A stretch of DNA of 64,000 nt from Clostridia bacterium. GTDB lineage: Bacteria; Bacillota; Clostridia; Oscillospirales; Acutalibacteraceae. The position numbers were made by a program, and so were the translations under genes. Under the pieces are notes generated by a model. It saw only the letters and a program-made list of their open reading frames with translations. It made no database searches and had not been told where the DNA came from. Shown here in pieces: positions 16,601 through 24,439 of this stretch (position 1 is its first letter; every line of letters begins with the position of its first letter). The DNA is taken from positions 1 through 64,000 of the forward strand of contig JAFXCQ010000016.1 in assembly GCA_017521425.1 (NCBI GenBank), written 5' to 3'.

Positions 16601-17941
16601 GAACTTAAAGAAAGAAATGAATTTGCGTATCCGTTCAATATAAATATAAACGAGAAAAAAGGACGCAAATTATTTACTTATACATGGTTCGATAAAGCAA
16701 AAACAAAAATACTTTTGTTAGTAACAGATATTACAGATATTTATCAACAAGAAATAAAGCGTTCAGAGGAACTTGCAAAAGCGTTGGAAGCTGCGGTTAT
16801 GGCAAACAAATCAAAAACAGACTTCTTATCAAGAATGAGTCACGAAATAAGAACACCTATGAATGCTATTCTTGGTATGTCACGACTCGGTGAAGAAGCA
16901 ACAACTGAAGAAAGCGTTGTTTCATATTTTAAAGATATAAATGCTTCAGGTAACTATCTTTTAGGTCTTATTAATGATATTCTTGATATGAGCCGTATCG
17001 AGCAGGGGAAAATGGATATTTACAACAAGTACGAAGAATTTACTGAAATGATTCGTTCTGTAGAAGTTGTTATAAAACCATTGGCTGAGCGTAAAAATGT
17101 TGAGTTCAATATTATCCAACTCGGCGAAGCACCACAATGGGTTTATTTAGATAAACTCCGAGCGCAACAGGTTTATATAAATATTCTTAACAATGCAGTG
17201 AAATTTACAGAATCAGGTGGCAAAGTTGAGTGGGAAATAAAAAGCGAAATACTAAGTAATAACACGGTTAAAGTTGTTTCAAAAATATCTGATACCGGTT
17301 GTGGTATGAGTGAGAGTTTTCTCGAACGTATTTTTGAACCATTTGCACAGGAACAGAACAGTCTTGTCAATGCTCGTCAGGGTACCGGTCTTGGTCTTGC
17401 TATTGCAAAAAGTATTGTTGAAAAAATGGGCGGTAGTATTTCTGTAGAGAGTACTATCGGAATAGGTACGGTATTTACAATTGAATTTGTAAGAAACTGC
17501 AAACAGATAAATGATAAGCAGAATCTTACCAAAGAGGCAGACGATGTCAAGAATATTCTTGAAGGTAAAAAAGTGTTACTTTGTGAAGACCATCCGCTTA
17601 ATACACTTGTTGCTACAAGACTTTTAGAAAAAGTTGGTATGGCAGTTGAAACAGCAGAAAACGGAAAAATAGGTGTTGAAAAATTCTTCTCCTCACAAGA
17701 AAATGAATATGCAGCAGTCCTTATGGATATCAGAATGCCCGTTATGGACGGACTTGAAGCTGCTACCAAAATAAGAGCATTAAATCGTCAGGATGCAAAA
17801 TCTGTACCGATTATTGCTATGACTGCAAATGCTTTTGCAGAAGATAAGAGTCTTTCAAAATCTGCAGGTATGAACGAGCATCTTTCAAAACCAATTGAGC
17901 CTGCAGTCCTTTATAAGACACTTTCAGATTATATTAAATAA
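13682..17941 (+). CDS. Giant multi-PAS hybrid histidine kinase
   Basis: 1419 residues from the ATG at 13682, which has AGGGG seven bases upstream; the longer frame from 13547 starts inside a terminator. No membrane segment is visible, so it is a cytoplasmic sensor. Residues ~1-1020 hold about six to eight PAS-like segments, several with the closing 'DITD' or 'DVDKH' signature. The kinase core follows: H-box FLSRMSHEIRTPMNAILGMS, N-box ILNNAVKFTESGG, G1 DTGCGMS and G2 GTGLGLAIAKS. A receiver (LLCEDHPLN, LMDIRMPVMDG, HLSKP) ends the protein. It sits between a Spo0A-type regulator and an EAL/HPt pair, suggesting a phosphorelay. Bound ligands are unknown. Confidence 0.9.
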   Translation: MLKRLDLSAFKKIYDKSAIAFAVLKLIRNDEGVAYDFLYEYANQAMADIDGIKVSDIVGKKYSAIYKKYPPKSTIKNLSDVAESCGAGTSQEYWNEVGLSVSMQYSYVSEDTVSVSVIGISNVEQIKNQNEQLVNKIPGGVVIIEVTDTIHFYHCNDWYHTTLGYTSEEFERIQKEDENAGIHPEDIGILKDSIAECFLNKRSDTLTLRVAHKNGTYKYLCLNTTVIGKTQNKLTLYGMYTDVDKHIRLTNKLAYVNAEMDNMIASIPGGISKYVLTEEGTLKRLYSSPGMAELVGKTQEEYERDFDKDWKENIYYADFPIVQRKIVECIKTLKSTEFTYRLIHKDGSLVWVTALVRVIGEKDGRPLAHAVFHAMAKSEILYQTLLDNIDTVTMVRDVTNGEILYANKVASDFFGMTEKQLIGKSYTEVMNANNIKVEDFNVDFDNNTSKEVISDDKCYNVTAEKIVWNDRESVASFFTDITDSYKARQELQGDKDKLDDIVSKIPLGIVVFKLDEDDVLYVEHCNDSICEIINIDKNDIKYGEYSNLSLPFDFYKDDIPTILNSFEIAKSQKEPHFFDFRIIYEDGRISWFTASFQSVLQEDGTFLIYAGCIDITAQKDLEEQLVLNAKEMRESVVKLQESQERLNAISKRAELFYWEIELDSGDVTALFAREDSPSGNLKNEGFATDFIIPEDLEYFKLMTGLASSGKEEHLTFDVRVGTNVEKSEWFRITYDIIKDDEDNAVSLLGLAQNVNELKLEQRRLDEEIENLETATQKRDVLSTMRVNLTDNCVESYNSKPETQLPVEIGDKYTDVLMKISEHAVSTTDKDEIFKQQSLEKLLSAFENGEKAISVDYQIETYDNASCWVNSTMRLYRHPATKKVMCFMYCYDINDIHVTKEIINKVVEDGYEHISVINVKNRKIDLSIGDENSITYMKTNDVFDRSLMNVFAKLGSVELAESGFDNCCLSNVIEELKERNEFAYPFNININEKKGRKLFTYTWFDKAKTKILLLVTDITDIYQQEIKRSEELAKALEAAVMANKSKTDFLSRMSHEIRTPMNAILGMSRLGEEATTEESVVSYFKDINASGNYLLGLINDILDMSRIEQGKMDIYNKYEEFTEMIRSVEVVIKPLAERKNVEFNIIQLGEAPQWVYLDKLRAQQVYINILNNAVKFTESGGKVEWEIKSEILSNNTVKVVSKISDTGCGMSESFLERIFEPFAQEQNSLVNARQGTGLGLAIAKSIVEKMGGSISVESTIGIGTVFTIEFVRNCKQINDKQNLTKEADDVKNILEGKKVLLCEDHPLNTLVATRLLEKVGMAVETAENGKIGVEKFFSSQENEYAAVLMDIRMPVMDGLEAATKIRALNRQDAKSVPIIAMTANAFAEDKSLSKSAGMNEHLSKPIEPAVLYKTLSDYIK

Positions 17942-17952
17942 AGTTGTTATTT

Positions 17953-17983
17953 ATTGGGTTGGTAATGTCATTACCAACCCAAT
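17953..17983 (+). terminator. Intrinsic terminator
   Basis: Near-perfect palindrome with arms ATTGGGTTGGTAATG, followed by ATTCTTTATT. Ends the hybrid kinase gene. Confidence 0.7.
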
Positions 17984-18088
17984 ATTCTTTATTATAATCT
18001 CAAATAAGAAAAATAAAGCCCGATAAACAATGATTTTTGTGAATTTGTACTATTTTTATAAACAGTTGGAATTTTTTTTGTATTATTG

Positions 18089-18116
18089 TTGAAATTTTAT
18101 TTAAAAGTGTTATAAT
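18089..18116 (+). promoter_or_regulatory. Promoter of the REC-GGDEF-EAL gene
   Basis: TTGAAA (18089-18094), 16-bp spacer, TATAAT (18111-18116). Confidence 0.55.
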
Positions 18117-18180
18117 AAGTACAATAGGAATAATTTGTTATTATGTGCGTTATTCTGTAAAAAAAATAGGGGGCTTTTTT

Positions 18181-20745
18181 GTGGCTAACAAAGATGTGGT
18201 CCTCGTTATTGATGACGACAGAGTTGACAGAGAAATATTAAAAAGTATTCTCTCAAATGACTACTATGTTGTCGAAGCGAAGGACGGACAAGAAGGTTTT
18301 GACTTCCTTGCAAGACACGAGCAGGAGGTTAAGTGCGTTATTGTCGATATTTATATGCCTGTTTTAGATGGTTACGGTTTTTTGAACAAGATAAATGAAC
18401 ACGGTTTAAAAATTCCTGTAATTGTAACAACAAGTGATTCAGGCGAAGATACTCAGGTTAAGGTGTTGGCAGAGGGTGCTTGGGACTTTATAGTTAAGCC
18501 TTATAATGCCGATATTGTAAAGCTCAGAGTACAAAATGCTATTATGCGTACAGAATTTTTTGCTTTCAAAAAATTAAAGTATATAGCAGAGTATGACACT
18601 CTTACAGGTATCTTTAACAAGGATAAATTCTTGAAAAAGACAAGAATTATGCTTGATAATAATCGCGACAAAAAATTCGCATTTATTCGTTTTGATATTG
18701 ACCGTTTCCAATTAGTTAACTCCTTTTATGGTGTGAATGAGGGCGACAGATTTATCAAGTACATCGCTATGGGACTTGAAAATCTTGCTAATCAGAGAAA
18801 TAATCTTACATACGGTCGAATTGAAGCTGATGTATTTGCTCTTTGTGGTGAATATGAAAGTGAAGAAGAAGTGTTTGATCTTATTGAGAAACACGTAGAA
18901 ATTATTAAAGGTTATAACAGGAATTTTGATATTGTTCCTAATTTTGGTGTGTATTTCCTTGACGACTTGACATTATCCCCCAATGTTATGCTCGATAGGT
19001 CAACACTTGCCGCAAAAACATGTAAAGGTAATTATATTGATACAGTTGGTGTATTCAAACCTGAAATGAGCGCAAGACTCGAAAAAGAACAAGAGATTGT
19101 AAACGAAATGGTACAAGCGTTGCAGGATGAACAATTCATTGTTTATTTACAACCTAAATATTCTCTTGAAACAAACGCACCTGCTGGTGCCGAAGCACTT
19201 GTAAGATGGATGCATCCTGAAAAAGGGATGATTTCACCAGGTCTTTTCATTCCTGTATTTGAAAAGAATGGTTTTATTGAAAGACTTGACCATTACGTAT
19301 GGGAAGTTATTTGTAAATATTTAAGAAAGTGGATTGACGAAGGGCTTAAGCCGAATCCTATTTCTGTTAATATTTCACGCGTTGATTTATATAATCCTGG
19401 TATTGTGGACTTTATTATCGGTCTTGTTGACAAGTATAGTGTTCCACACGAGTTATTCCAGTTAGAACTTACTGAAACTGCTTATATGGACAACCCACAG
19501 GTTATGAAACAGGTTGTTTCTGGTCTTAAAGAAAACGGTTTTACAGTAATGATGGATGACTTCGGTAGTGGTTATTCTTCACTCAGTATTCTTAAAGAAG
19601 TTGAAGTTGACGTTCTCAAAATTGATATGCGCTTCTTTGACAGCAGCGGTAATGATGGCAGAAGCGAAAATATTATAGCATCTGTTGTTCGTATGGCTAA
19701 ATGGCTTGGTATGCCTGCTGTTGCAGAGGGTGTTGAAAAGGCAGAACAGGTTAACTTCCTTGGTAGCGTTGGTTGTGAATATGTTCAGGGCTTCTATTTT
19801 GCAAGACCTATGCCAATTGACGAATACGAAAAGCTTGCTAAAGAAAATAAAGAAAAGACAGTTTCAAAGGTTGTAGATACAACTGTTCTTACAATGGATA
19901 AGTTATGGTCTTCTGCACCTGAAATGGAAATTCTTTTCTCAAATTCTGTACAAGCGAGTGCTATTTGTGAATTTGATGGCAGTAAATTTACATATCTCAG
20001 AACCAATAATGCTTATAAAGATTTATTTGGTGCTGATGGTGTTTCAGAAGGTAATCCTTTAGATTATATTTTCTATGAATACAAAAATGATGTTCTCGAT
20101 GCATTCAATAATGCAGTTGATAACGATGAATTTGTAGAGTGTCAATATCAGCGCAGAGTTCAACACGGAAAAGCACCGTGGGTTTCTATGAAGCTTCAGT
20201 TTATTGGTAAGATTGGTGGAGAAAAGTCAATATTTATTGCTAATTTCGCTGATATTACAACACAAAAAGAGGTTGAAGCTGAACTCAGAAAATTAAAGAA
20301 GGTTATGAATGGCGGTAAAAATAAGCCTAAAAAGCTTCTTGTTGTTGATGATTCTGAACTTAGCAGTAGAATTATTAAAGATATTTTTGCTGATAGCTAT
20401 GAAGTAATTCTTACTAAAAATGGTCAGGATGGACTTAATCAATTAAAGAAATTCAAGAACGAAGTTGCGGTTGTATTGCTTGATATGGTTATGCCTGTTA
20501 TGGACGGTAGAGAGTTTTTAACTCATAAGAATGCCGATGAAGATATAGGCGATATTCCTGTAATTGTTATTTCAAGCGAGAGTGACGAAAGTATTCAGGT
20601 TGATATGCTCCAGATGGGTGTTAACGACTATATTACCAAACCATTTGTTGCGGAAATTATAGAACGTCGTGTCAAGAATGTTATTGAGTATAACGAGCGT
20701 TTCAGAAAAATGGTTAAAGAATATCAGAATATGTCAAAGGAATAA
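18181..20745 (+). CDS. REC-GGDEF(degenerate)-EAL-PAS-REC protein
   Basis: 854 residues from a GTG at 18181 with AGGGGG seven bases before it; an in-frame GTG at 18145 has no ribosome site. Order: receiver (LVIDDD, VDIYMP, VKPYN), GGDEF-like domain whose signature is RIEADVF and so cannot be a normal cyclase, EAL domain with all main catalytic motifs (EALVRW, NISR, ELTET, DDFGSGYSSL, KID, EGVE, QGFYF), a PAS-like segment, and a C-terminal receiver (LVVDDS, LLDMVMP, TKPF). It is predicted to hydrolyse c-di-GMP, with the GGDEF-like part possibly sensing GTP, under phosphorylation control at both ends. It lies between the hybrid kinase and an HPt protein. Confidence 0.9.
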   Translation: MANKDVVLVIDDDRVDREILKSILSNDYYVVEAKDGQEGFDFLARHEQEVKCVIVDIYMPVLDGYGFLNKINEHGLKIPVIVTTSDSGEDTQVKVLAEGAWDFIVKPYNADIVKLRVQNAIMRTEFFAFKKLKYIAEYDTLTGIFNKDKFLKKTRIMLDNNRDKKFAFIRFDIDRFQLVNSFYGVNEGDRFIKYIAMGLENLANQRNNLTYGRIEADVFALCGEYESEEEVFDLIEKHVEIIKGYNRNFDIVPNFGVYFLDDLTLSPNVMLDRSTLAAKTCKGNYIDTVGVFKPEMSARLEKEQEIVNEMVQALQDEQFIVYLQPKYSLETNAPAGAEALVRWMHPEKGMISPGLFIPVFEKNGFIERLDHYVWEVICKYLRKWIDEGLKPNPISVNISRVDLYNPGIVDFIIGLVDKYSVPHELFQLELTETAYMDNPQVMKQVVSGLKENGFTVMMDDFGSGYSSLSILKEVEVDVLKIDMRFFDSSGNDGRSENIIASVVRMAKWLGMPAVAEGVEKAEQVNFLGSVGCEYVQGFYFARPMPIDEYEKLAKENKEKTVSKVVDTTVLTMDKLWSSAPEMEILFSNSVQASAICEFDGSKFTYLRTNNAYKDLFGADGVSEGNPLDYIFYEYKNDVLDAFNNAVDNDEFVECQYQRRVQHGKAPWVSMKLQFIGKIGGEKSIFIANFADITTQKEVEAELRKLKKVMNGGKNKPKKLLVVDDSELSSRIIKDIFADSYEVILTKNGQDGLNQLKKFKNEVAVVLLDMVMPVMDGREFLTHKNADEDIGDIPVIVISSESDESIQVDMLQMGVNDYITKPFVAEIIERRVKNVIEYNERFRKMVKEYQNMSKE

Positions 20746-20751
20746 AAAATA

Positions 20752-20785
20752 ATAAATCGGACTTTGTAAATAAAGTCCGATTTAT
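20752..20785 (+). other. Intercistronic hairpin
   Basis: 14-bp perfect arms ATAAATCGGACTTT and complement with a 6-nt loop, between the EAL gene and the HPt gene. There is no T-tract, so it is more likely an mRNA stability element or weak attenuator than a terminator. Confidence 0.5.
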
Positions 20786-20802
20786 CAGGGGTAAAAGGGT
20801 AT

Positions 20803-21150
20803 ATGAATAGAGAAATTTTAGTGTCAGTCGGAATAGATTATGACGAAGCGATTGGCAGATTTTCAGGTGCAACGGAATTATTTGAAAAATTCCTTAAAGA
20901 GATGGCAATAATGAAGGTTATTGAGCCTTTACAAAAGGCATTGACAGAAGGCAATATTGACGAAGCATTTGCGGTTGCACATACACTAAAGGGTAATTTT
21001 GGTAATATGAGTGCAAAACCACTTTTTAATATAATTACACCTTTGGTAGATGAACTAAAAAAAGGTAATTTAACAGAAGCAAAGAAACTCTATATAAGCT
21101 TAGAAAAAGAGTATGAAGTTGTTACTGAAGGTATTAAGAGAGCTATGTGA
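20803..21150 (+). CDS. HPt (histidine phosphotransfer) domain protein
   Basis: 115 residues, a free-standing HPt four-helix bundle. The phospho-accepting His is in AHTLKGNFGNM (about residue 65). HPt proteins carry phosphate between receivers of hybrid kinases and downstream response regulators. The nearest partners are the hybrid kinase at 13682, the two receivers of the EAL protein directly upstream and the Spo0A-type regulator; which pair is real cannot be read from sequence. AAAGGG/AGGGG precede the ATG. Confidence 0.88.
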   Translation: MNREILVSVGIDYDEAIGRFSGATELFEKFLKEMAIMKVIEPLQKALTEGNIDEAFAVAHTLKGNFGNMSAKPLFNIITPLVDELKKGNLTEAKKLYISLEKEYEVVTEGIKRAM

Positions 21151-21159
21151 ATAAGAAAA

Positions 21160-21189
21160 AATGGGTGATAGCAAAAACTATCACCCATT
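21160..21189 (+). terminator. Intrinsic terminator of the HPt gene
   Basis: AATGGGTGATAG pairs with CTATCACCCATT, followed by TTTTT. Confidence 0.75.
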
Positions 21190-21201
21190 TTTTAGAATTT
21201 A

Positions 21202-21233
21202 AAACCACCAATTGAAATTTCAATTGGTGGTTT
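21202..21233. terminator. Palindromic terminator of the secreted-protein pair
   Basis: Perfect palindrome with 16-bp arms (AAACCACCAATTGAAA and complement), just beyond the 3' end of the minus-strand gene at 21239; also available to the convergent HPt gene. Confidence 0.6.
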
Positions 21234-21238
21234 GTTAG

Positions 21239-21892
21239 TTATCTTTTTATAGCACCAAAGATAGCATCAAGAAGAAGGTCAATATAAACCATTATATCAC
21301 GGAGGAACTGATATTCTGCAAATTCAATGTCATAACCAGCAGAGCCATCAATTTCTCTTTTTATTTCGTGGTTACATACTAAGCAGAAGTTTGATTCGGT
21401 GTTGTCTCTTAAGAATGTACTATCATCATTAGGAGTCCAAGCAGTATCATCATAACTGTGTTCTTCCATTGAGTCTGGGTCAACATAACCGCAACCGAAA
21501 CATTTTGTTCCGTGCTTTGTGCTACCAAGGCTTGTGTTTTCTTCATATTTATGGTTTACAATAACAGGAACACTCGCAACTAAAGCTCCGTCAAGGAAAA
21601 CATCAACCGCTGTAGTATCTACAGTCATTTTCTTTGTAAGATTTACAGAGAAAGAAAAACGATTGCTAAGTGATTCTGAATAAGTAAGTGTTTCAATTGT
21701 TGCACCAGTAGTGTCTGTAACAGTAACTGTAATTCCTGTTGGGTCAAATCTTTCGTAATCAAAATACTCAACCTTTGTAGGACCTTGTGTTAATGTGAAT
21801 GTGTAAGGACCTGCAGCAAGAGAGATTACTGAAAATACTGAAAGAAGCATTATAACAGAAAGAACTGTTGCTAATAATCTTTTAGTTTTCAT
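21239..21892 (-). CDS. Secreted Ig-like/cysteine-module protein, paralogue 2
   Basis: 217 residues. A signal peptide covers about residues 1-27 (hydrophobic LLATVLSVIMLLSVFSVISLAAG). A ~90-residue beta-rich part resembling bacterial Ig-like (Big_3-type) repeats follows ('GPTKVEYFDYERFDPTGITV'). Next come two Cys pairs, CFGC and CLVC, about 47 residues apart with 'TAWTPNDDSTFL' between, and a short hydrophobic C-terminal segment. It is a diverged tandem copy of the protein encoded just upstream. Two CxxC pairs suggest a metal-binding fold. GGAGG precedes the ATG. Function unknown; surface or secreted role is inferred. Confidence 0.75.
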   Translation of the reverse strand: MKTKRLLATVLSVIMLLSVFSVISLAAGPYTFTLTQGPTKVEYFDYERFDPTGITVTVTDTTGATIETLTYSESLSNRFSFSVNLTKKMTVDTTAVDVFLDGALVASVPVIVNHKYEENTSLGSTKHGTKCFGCGYVDPDSMEEHSYDDTAWTPNDDSTFLRDNTESNFCLVCNHEIKREIDGSAGYDIEFAEYQFLRDIMVYIDLLLDAIFGAIKR

Positions 21893-21911
21893 AAAGCTAA
21901 AACCTCCGCAA

Positions 21912-22514
21912 TTAAATTAAAGCGAATGCTTCAACAATCATAGAAACAAAACTTAATAATAAAACAAGTATTTCAGATGTTGCAAAAACATTTGGATATG
22001 TAGCTGTTCCTGAAATGTAACGAGAAACTGTGTCGCCACAGATTGAGCAAGTACCAGTTTCAGTTTCAGAAGTTAAAAGACCTGCATCATCATTTGGAAC
22101 CCAGTAAGGAACATCGTGGTCAGCATTTTTGCAAATAACACCACAGCCTTCACAAATCTGACCGTGAGAGTGGTTGTTTACAGGAGTAATTTCGCCGCCT
22201 GCGTGGTCAACTGTGATTTGTACAAAGCCTGCAGATTCGCCTTTGTAGAATACTTCGATTTCTGTCATATAGATTGTGAGTTTTTCATCTAATTCAACGC
22301 TGAAGGTGAAATACTGATAATCTGTTTCGTAAGAAACCGTTGCACCAGTACCGTCTTTAATAACAAGACCGGTTGGATCAAAACATTCAATGTCTGTGTA
22401 AGTGATTTTTGTTGGCGCAGCTGAAACTGAACCAGCAGCAGAAGCTACTACGCTCATTGAAACAGCAAGAAGTGCAATAGCCATTACAAGAGCAAGAATT
22501 TTACGAGTTTTCAT
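21912..22514 (-). CDS. Secreted Ig-like/cysteine-module protein, paralogue 1
   Basis: 200 residues with a signal peptide (residues ~1-26, ending ASAAG), an Ig-like segment starting 'APTKITYTDIECFDPTGLVI', Cys pairs CEGC and CSIC with 'YWVPNDDAGLL' between, and a strongly hydrophobic C-terminus (ILVLLLSFVSMIVEAFALI) that could be a membrane anchor. It is first in a two-gene operon with its paralogue, 19 bp apart. GGAGGA precedes the ATG. The pattern of the Cys module recalls the repeats in the giant secreted protein at 54.2 kb. Confidence 0.75.
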   Translation of the reverse strand: MKTRKILALVMAIALLAVSMSVVASAAGSVSAAPTKITYTDIECFDPTGLVIKDGTGATVSYETDYQYFTFSVELDEKLTIYMTEIEVFYKGESAGFVQITVDHAGGEITPVNNHSHGQICEGCGVICKNADHDVPYWVPNDDAGLLTSETETGTCSICGDTVSRYISGTATYPNVFATSEILVLLLSFVSMIVEAFALI

Positions 22515-22550
22515 AACAATTCCTCCAAAATGTTATTTTTTTACTACTGC

Positions 22551-22579
22551 ATTATAACACACTTTTTTCAAAATGTAAA
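22551..22579 (-). promoter_or_regulatory. Promoter of the secreted paralogue pair
   Basis: Minus strand TTTACA (22579-22574), 17-bp spacer, TATAAT (22556-22551). Confidence 0.55.
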
Positions 22580-22654
22580 GATACAAAATAAAGTGTATTT
22601 ATTGTGCTAAATCACTAAATATGCTATTATTCCCTAAAAACCAATGTTTTTCAG

Positions 22655-22683
22655 TTGACTAAGGTAGTGTCAAGATATATAAT
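22655..22683 (+). promoter_or_regulatory. Promoter of the activase-sirtuin genes
   Basis: TTGACT (22655-22660), 17-bp spacer, TATAAT (22678-22683). No NrdR box is evident here, unlike upstream of nrdD. Confidence 0.6.
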
Positions 22684-22725
22684 TAAATAAATTTAACAAA
22701 ATATAAATAAAAGGAATGAAAAAAT

Positions 22726-23415
22726 TTGTTAATTAAAGGTTTTCAAAAACTTACTTTACTTGATTTTCCCGGCAAAACTGCGTGCACAGTTTTTACAGGT
22801 GGATGTAATTTCAGGTGCCCTTTCTGTCATAATGCAGGTCTTGTTACGAAAATGGATGCAGAAATAATTTCTGAAAGCGAAGTTTTTGAACATTTAAAAA
22901 AGAGACAGGGCATTTTAGATGGTATTGCAATAACAGGTGGTGAACCGTTGTTGCAGGGTGATATAGAAGAATTTTTAAAAAAAGTCAGAGAATCAGGTTT
23001 CGCAATAAAGCTTGACACAAATGGAAGTTTTCCTGAAAAACTTGAAAGCATTATAGAAAATGGTTTGTGCGATTATGTTGCAATGGATATAAAAAATTGT
23101 AAAGAAAAATACCCTGAAACAATCGGTATGAGTAACTTCGATATAAACGCAATAGAAAAAAGTGTTGAAATTCTGAAAAAAAGTAAAGTACCTTTTGAAT
23201 TCCGAACAACAGTAACTAAAAATTTCCATACTATTATAGATATAGAAAATATTGGTAAATGGATATCGGGTACAGAAAATTATTTTATTCAGAATTTTGT
23301 TGATTCGGGGAATTTGATTGATTGTAATGTAGAAGGCGTTTCAAAAGAAGATATGGAAAAAATGCTTGAAGCAGTAAAAAAGTATGTGCCGAGCGCTGAA
23401 ATTCGTGGGATTTAA
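22726..23415 (+). CDS. Anaerobic ribonucleotide reductase activating protein (NrdG2-type radical SAM)
   Basis: 229 residues. The radical-SAM cluster motif is CNFRCPFC (residues ~26-33) in the context 'VFTGGCNFRCPFCHNAGLV', with 'ITGGEPLLQ' as the SAM-binding loop. This matches the NrdG2-type activases that install the glycyl radical on NrdD. The start is a TTG nine bases after AAGGAA; a nearby ATG is out of frame. It is 43 bp upstream of a sirtuin gene and about 1 kb upstream of nrdD, the probable substrate. Confidence 0.88.
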   Translation: MLIKGFQKLTLLDFPGKTACTVFTGGCNFRCPFCHNAGLVTKMDAEIISESEVFEHLKKRQGILDGIAITGGEPLLQGDIEEFLKKVRESGFAIKLDTNGSFPEKLESIIENGLCDYVAMDIKNCKEKYPETIGMSNFDINAIEKSVEILKKSKVPFEFRTTVTKNFHTIIDIENIGKWISGTENYFIQNFVDSGNLIDCNVEGVSKEDMEKMLEAVKKYVPSAEIRGI

Positions 23416-23458
23416 TCCGCTATGCGGTCAGTATATATAATGGTATAGAGGGGATATT

Positions 23459-24187
23459 TTGGAGAAAGTTTTCGAATTAAAAAAAGAAATTGAAAAAGCA
23501 AACAAAATTTGTGTGTTTACGGGTGCGGGAATAAGTTGTCCTTCGGGAATACCTGATTTCAGGTCTGAAAGTGGTTTATATAATGAAAAGGGAGATTATA
23601 AATATTCACCTGAAGAAATGATTTCACACACATTTTTTGTGAATAACACAAAATTATTTTACGAATTTTATAAATCAAAAATGATTTATGAAAATGCAAG
23701 ACCAAATAAAGCACATTTGTTTTTTGCCGATTTGGAAAAATGTGGTAAAGATGTAAGATTTGTTACACAAAATATAGATTCGCTTCATACTATGGCGGGA
23801 AATAAACGGGTTTTTGAAATACACGGTAGTGTTAAAAGAAATTACTGTATAAGATGTAGTGAGTTTTATGATGAGAAATATATTTTGGAAAGCAAAGATA
23901 TTCCGTATTGCAAAAAATGTGGTGGTATTGTAAAACCTGATGTTGTGCTTTACGAAGAAGGACTTGATGATAAAACAGTGCAAGGTGCAGTAAATGCAAT
24001 CCAGTGTGCAGATTTGTTAATTATAATTGGGACATCGCTCGCGGTGTATCCTGCGGCATCTTTTATAAAGTTCTTCGGTGGCGAAAAAATAGTGCTTATT
24101 AACAAAAGTGAGACTTCTTTTGATAAAAAAGCAGATATTGTCATATATGATGATATTGTGAATGTAATAGACAAAATCGGTAGCTGA
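23459..24187 (+). CDS. NAD-dependent protein deacylase (sirtuin)
   Basis: 242 residues, full length for a bacterial CobB/Sir2 enzyme. NAD-binding GAGISCPSGIPDFRSESGLY, catalytic QNIDSLH and HGS, and a four-Cys zinc site (CIRC ... CKKC) are all present. It removes acyl groups from lysine, coupling protein acylation to NAD. TTG start with GAGGGG upstream. The stop lies inside a palindrome that is both the gene's terminator and an NrdR-box-like sequence. Confidence 0.92.
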   Translation: MEKVFELKKEIEKANKICVFTGAGISCPSGIPDFRSESGLYNEKGDYKYSPEEMISHTFFVNNTKLFYEFYKSKMIYENARPNKAHLFFADLEKCGKDVRFVTQNIDSLHTMAGNKRVFEIHGSVKRNYCIRCSEFYDEKYILESKDIPYCKKCGGIVKPDVVLYEEGLDDKTVQGAVNAIQCADLLIIIGTSLAVYPAASFIKFFGGEKIVLINKSETSFDKKADIVIYDDIVNVIDKIGS

Positions 24188-24208
24188 ACACAATATATTG
24201 TGTTCAGC
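24183..24208. terminator. Terminator hairpin containing an NrdR-box-like core
   Basis: Perfect 26-bp palindrome starting GCTGAACACAATAT, followed by TTTTTT. It ends the sirtuin gene. Its centre (ACAATATATTGT, 24190-24201) is identical to the core of the NrdR box at 24337-24348. Confidence 0.65.
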
Positions 24209-24293
24209 TTTTTTGTGGAAATTTAAAATTGCGAAAATTGTCGTAAAATAACCAAAATAAAATGATGATATATGTGCATATTGTATATAAAAA

Positions 24294-24305
24294 ACAATAT
24301 CTTGT
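24294..24305. promoter_or_regulatory. NrdR box, distal
   Basis: ACAATATCTTGT, one mismatch from a perfect palindrome, centred 43 bp upstream of the proximal box, about four helical turns. Paired boxes are the usual arrangement for the ATP/dATP-sensing repressor NrdR. Confidence 0.65.
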
Positions 24306-24336
24306 GATTTTGAACTAAAAAAAGTTAATTTCAACC

Positions 24337-24348
24337 ACAATATATTGT
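24337..24348. promoter_or_regulatory. NrdR box, proximal
   Basis: ACAATATATTGT within CCACAATATATTGTGATT, a match to the NrdR consensus, ending 10 bp before the -35 of the nrdD promoter. Confidence 0.75.
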
Positions 24349-24358
24349 GATTTTTCTA

Positions 24359-24387
24359 TTGACAAGTACCGATATATCTGTTATTAT
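24359..24387 (+). promoter_or_regulatory. nrdD promoter
   Basis: TTGACA (24359-24364), 17-bp spacer, TATTAT (24382-24387); preceded by two NrdR boxes. Confidence 0.75.
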
Positions 24388-24439
24388 CCTATATGCTAAC
24401 GAAAAAGAAAAAGAAAAAATAAATTTAAGGAGAAAAAGT

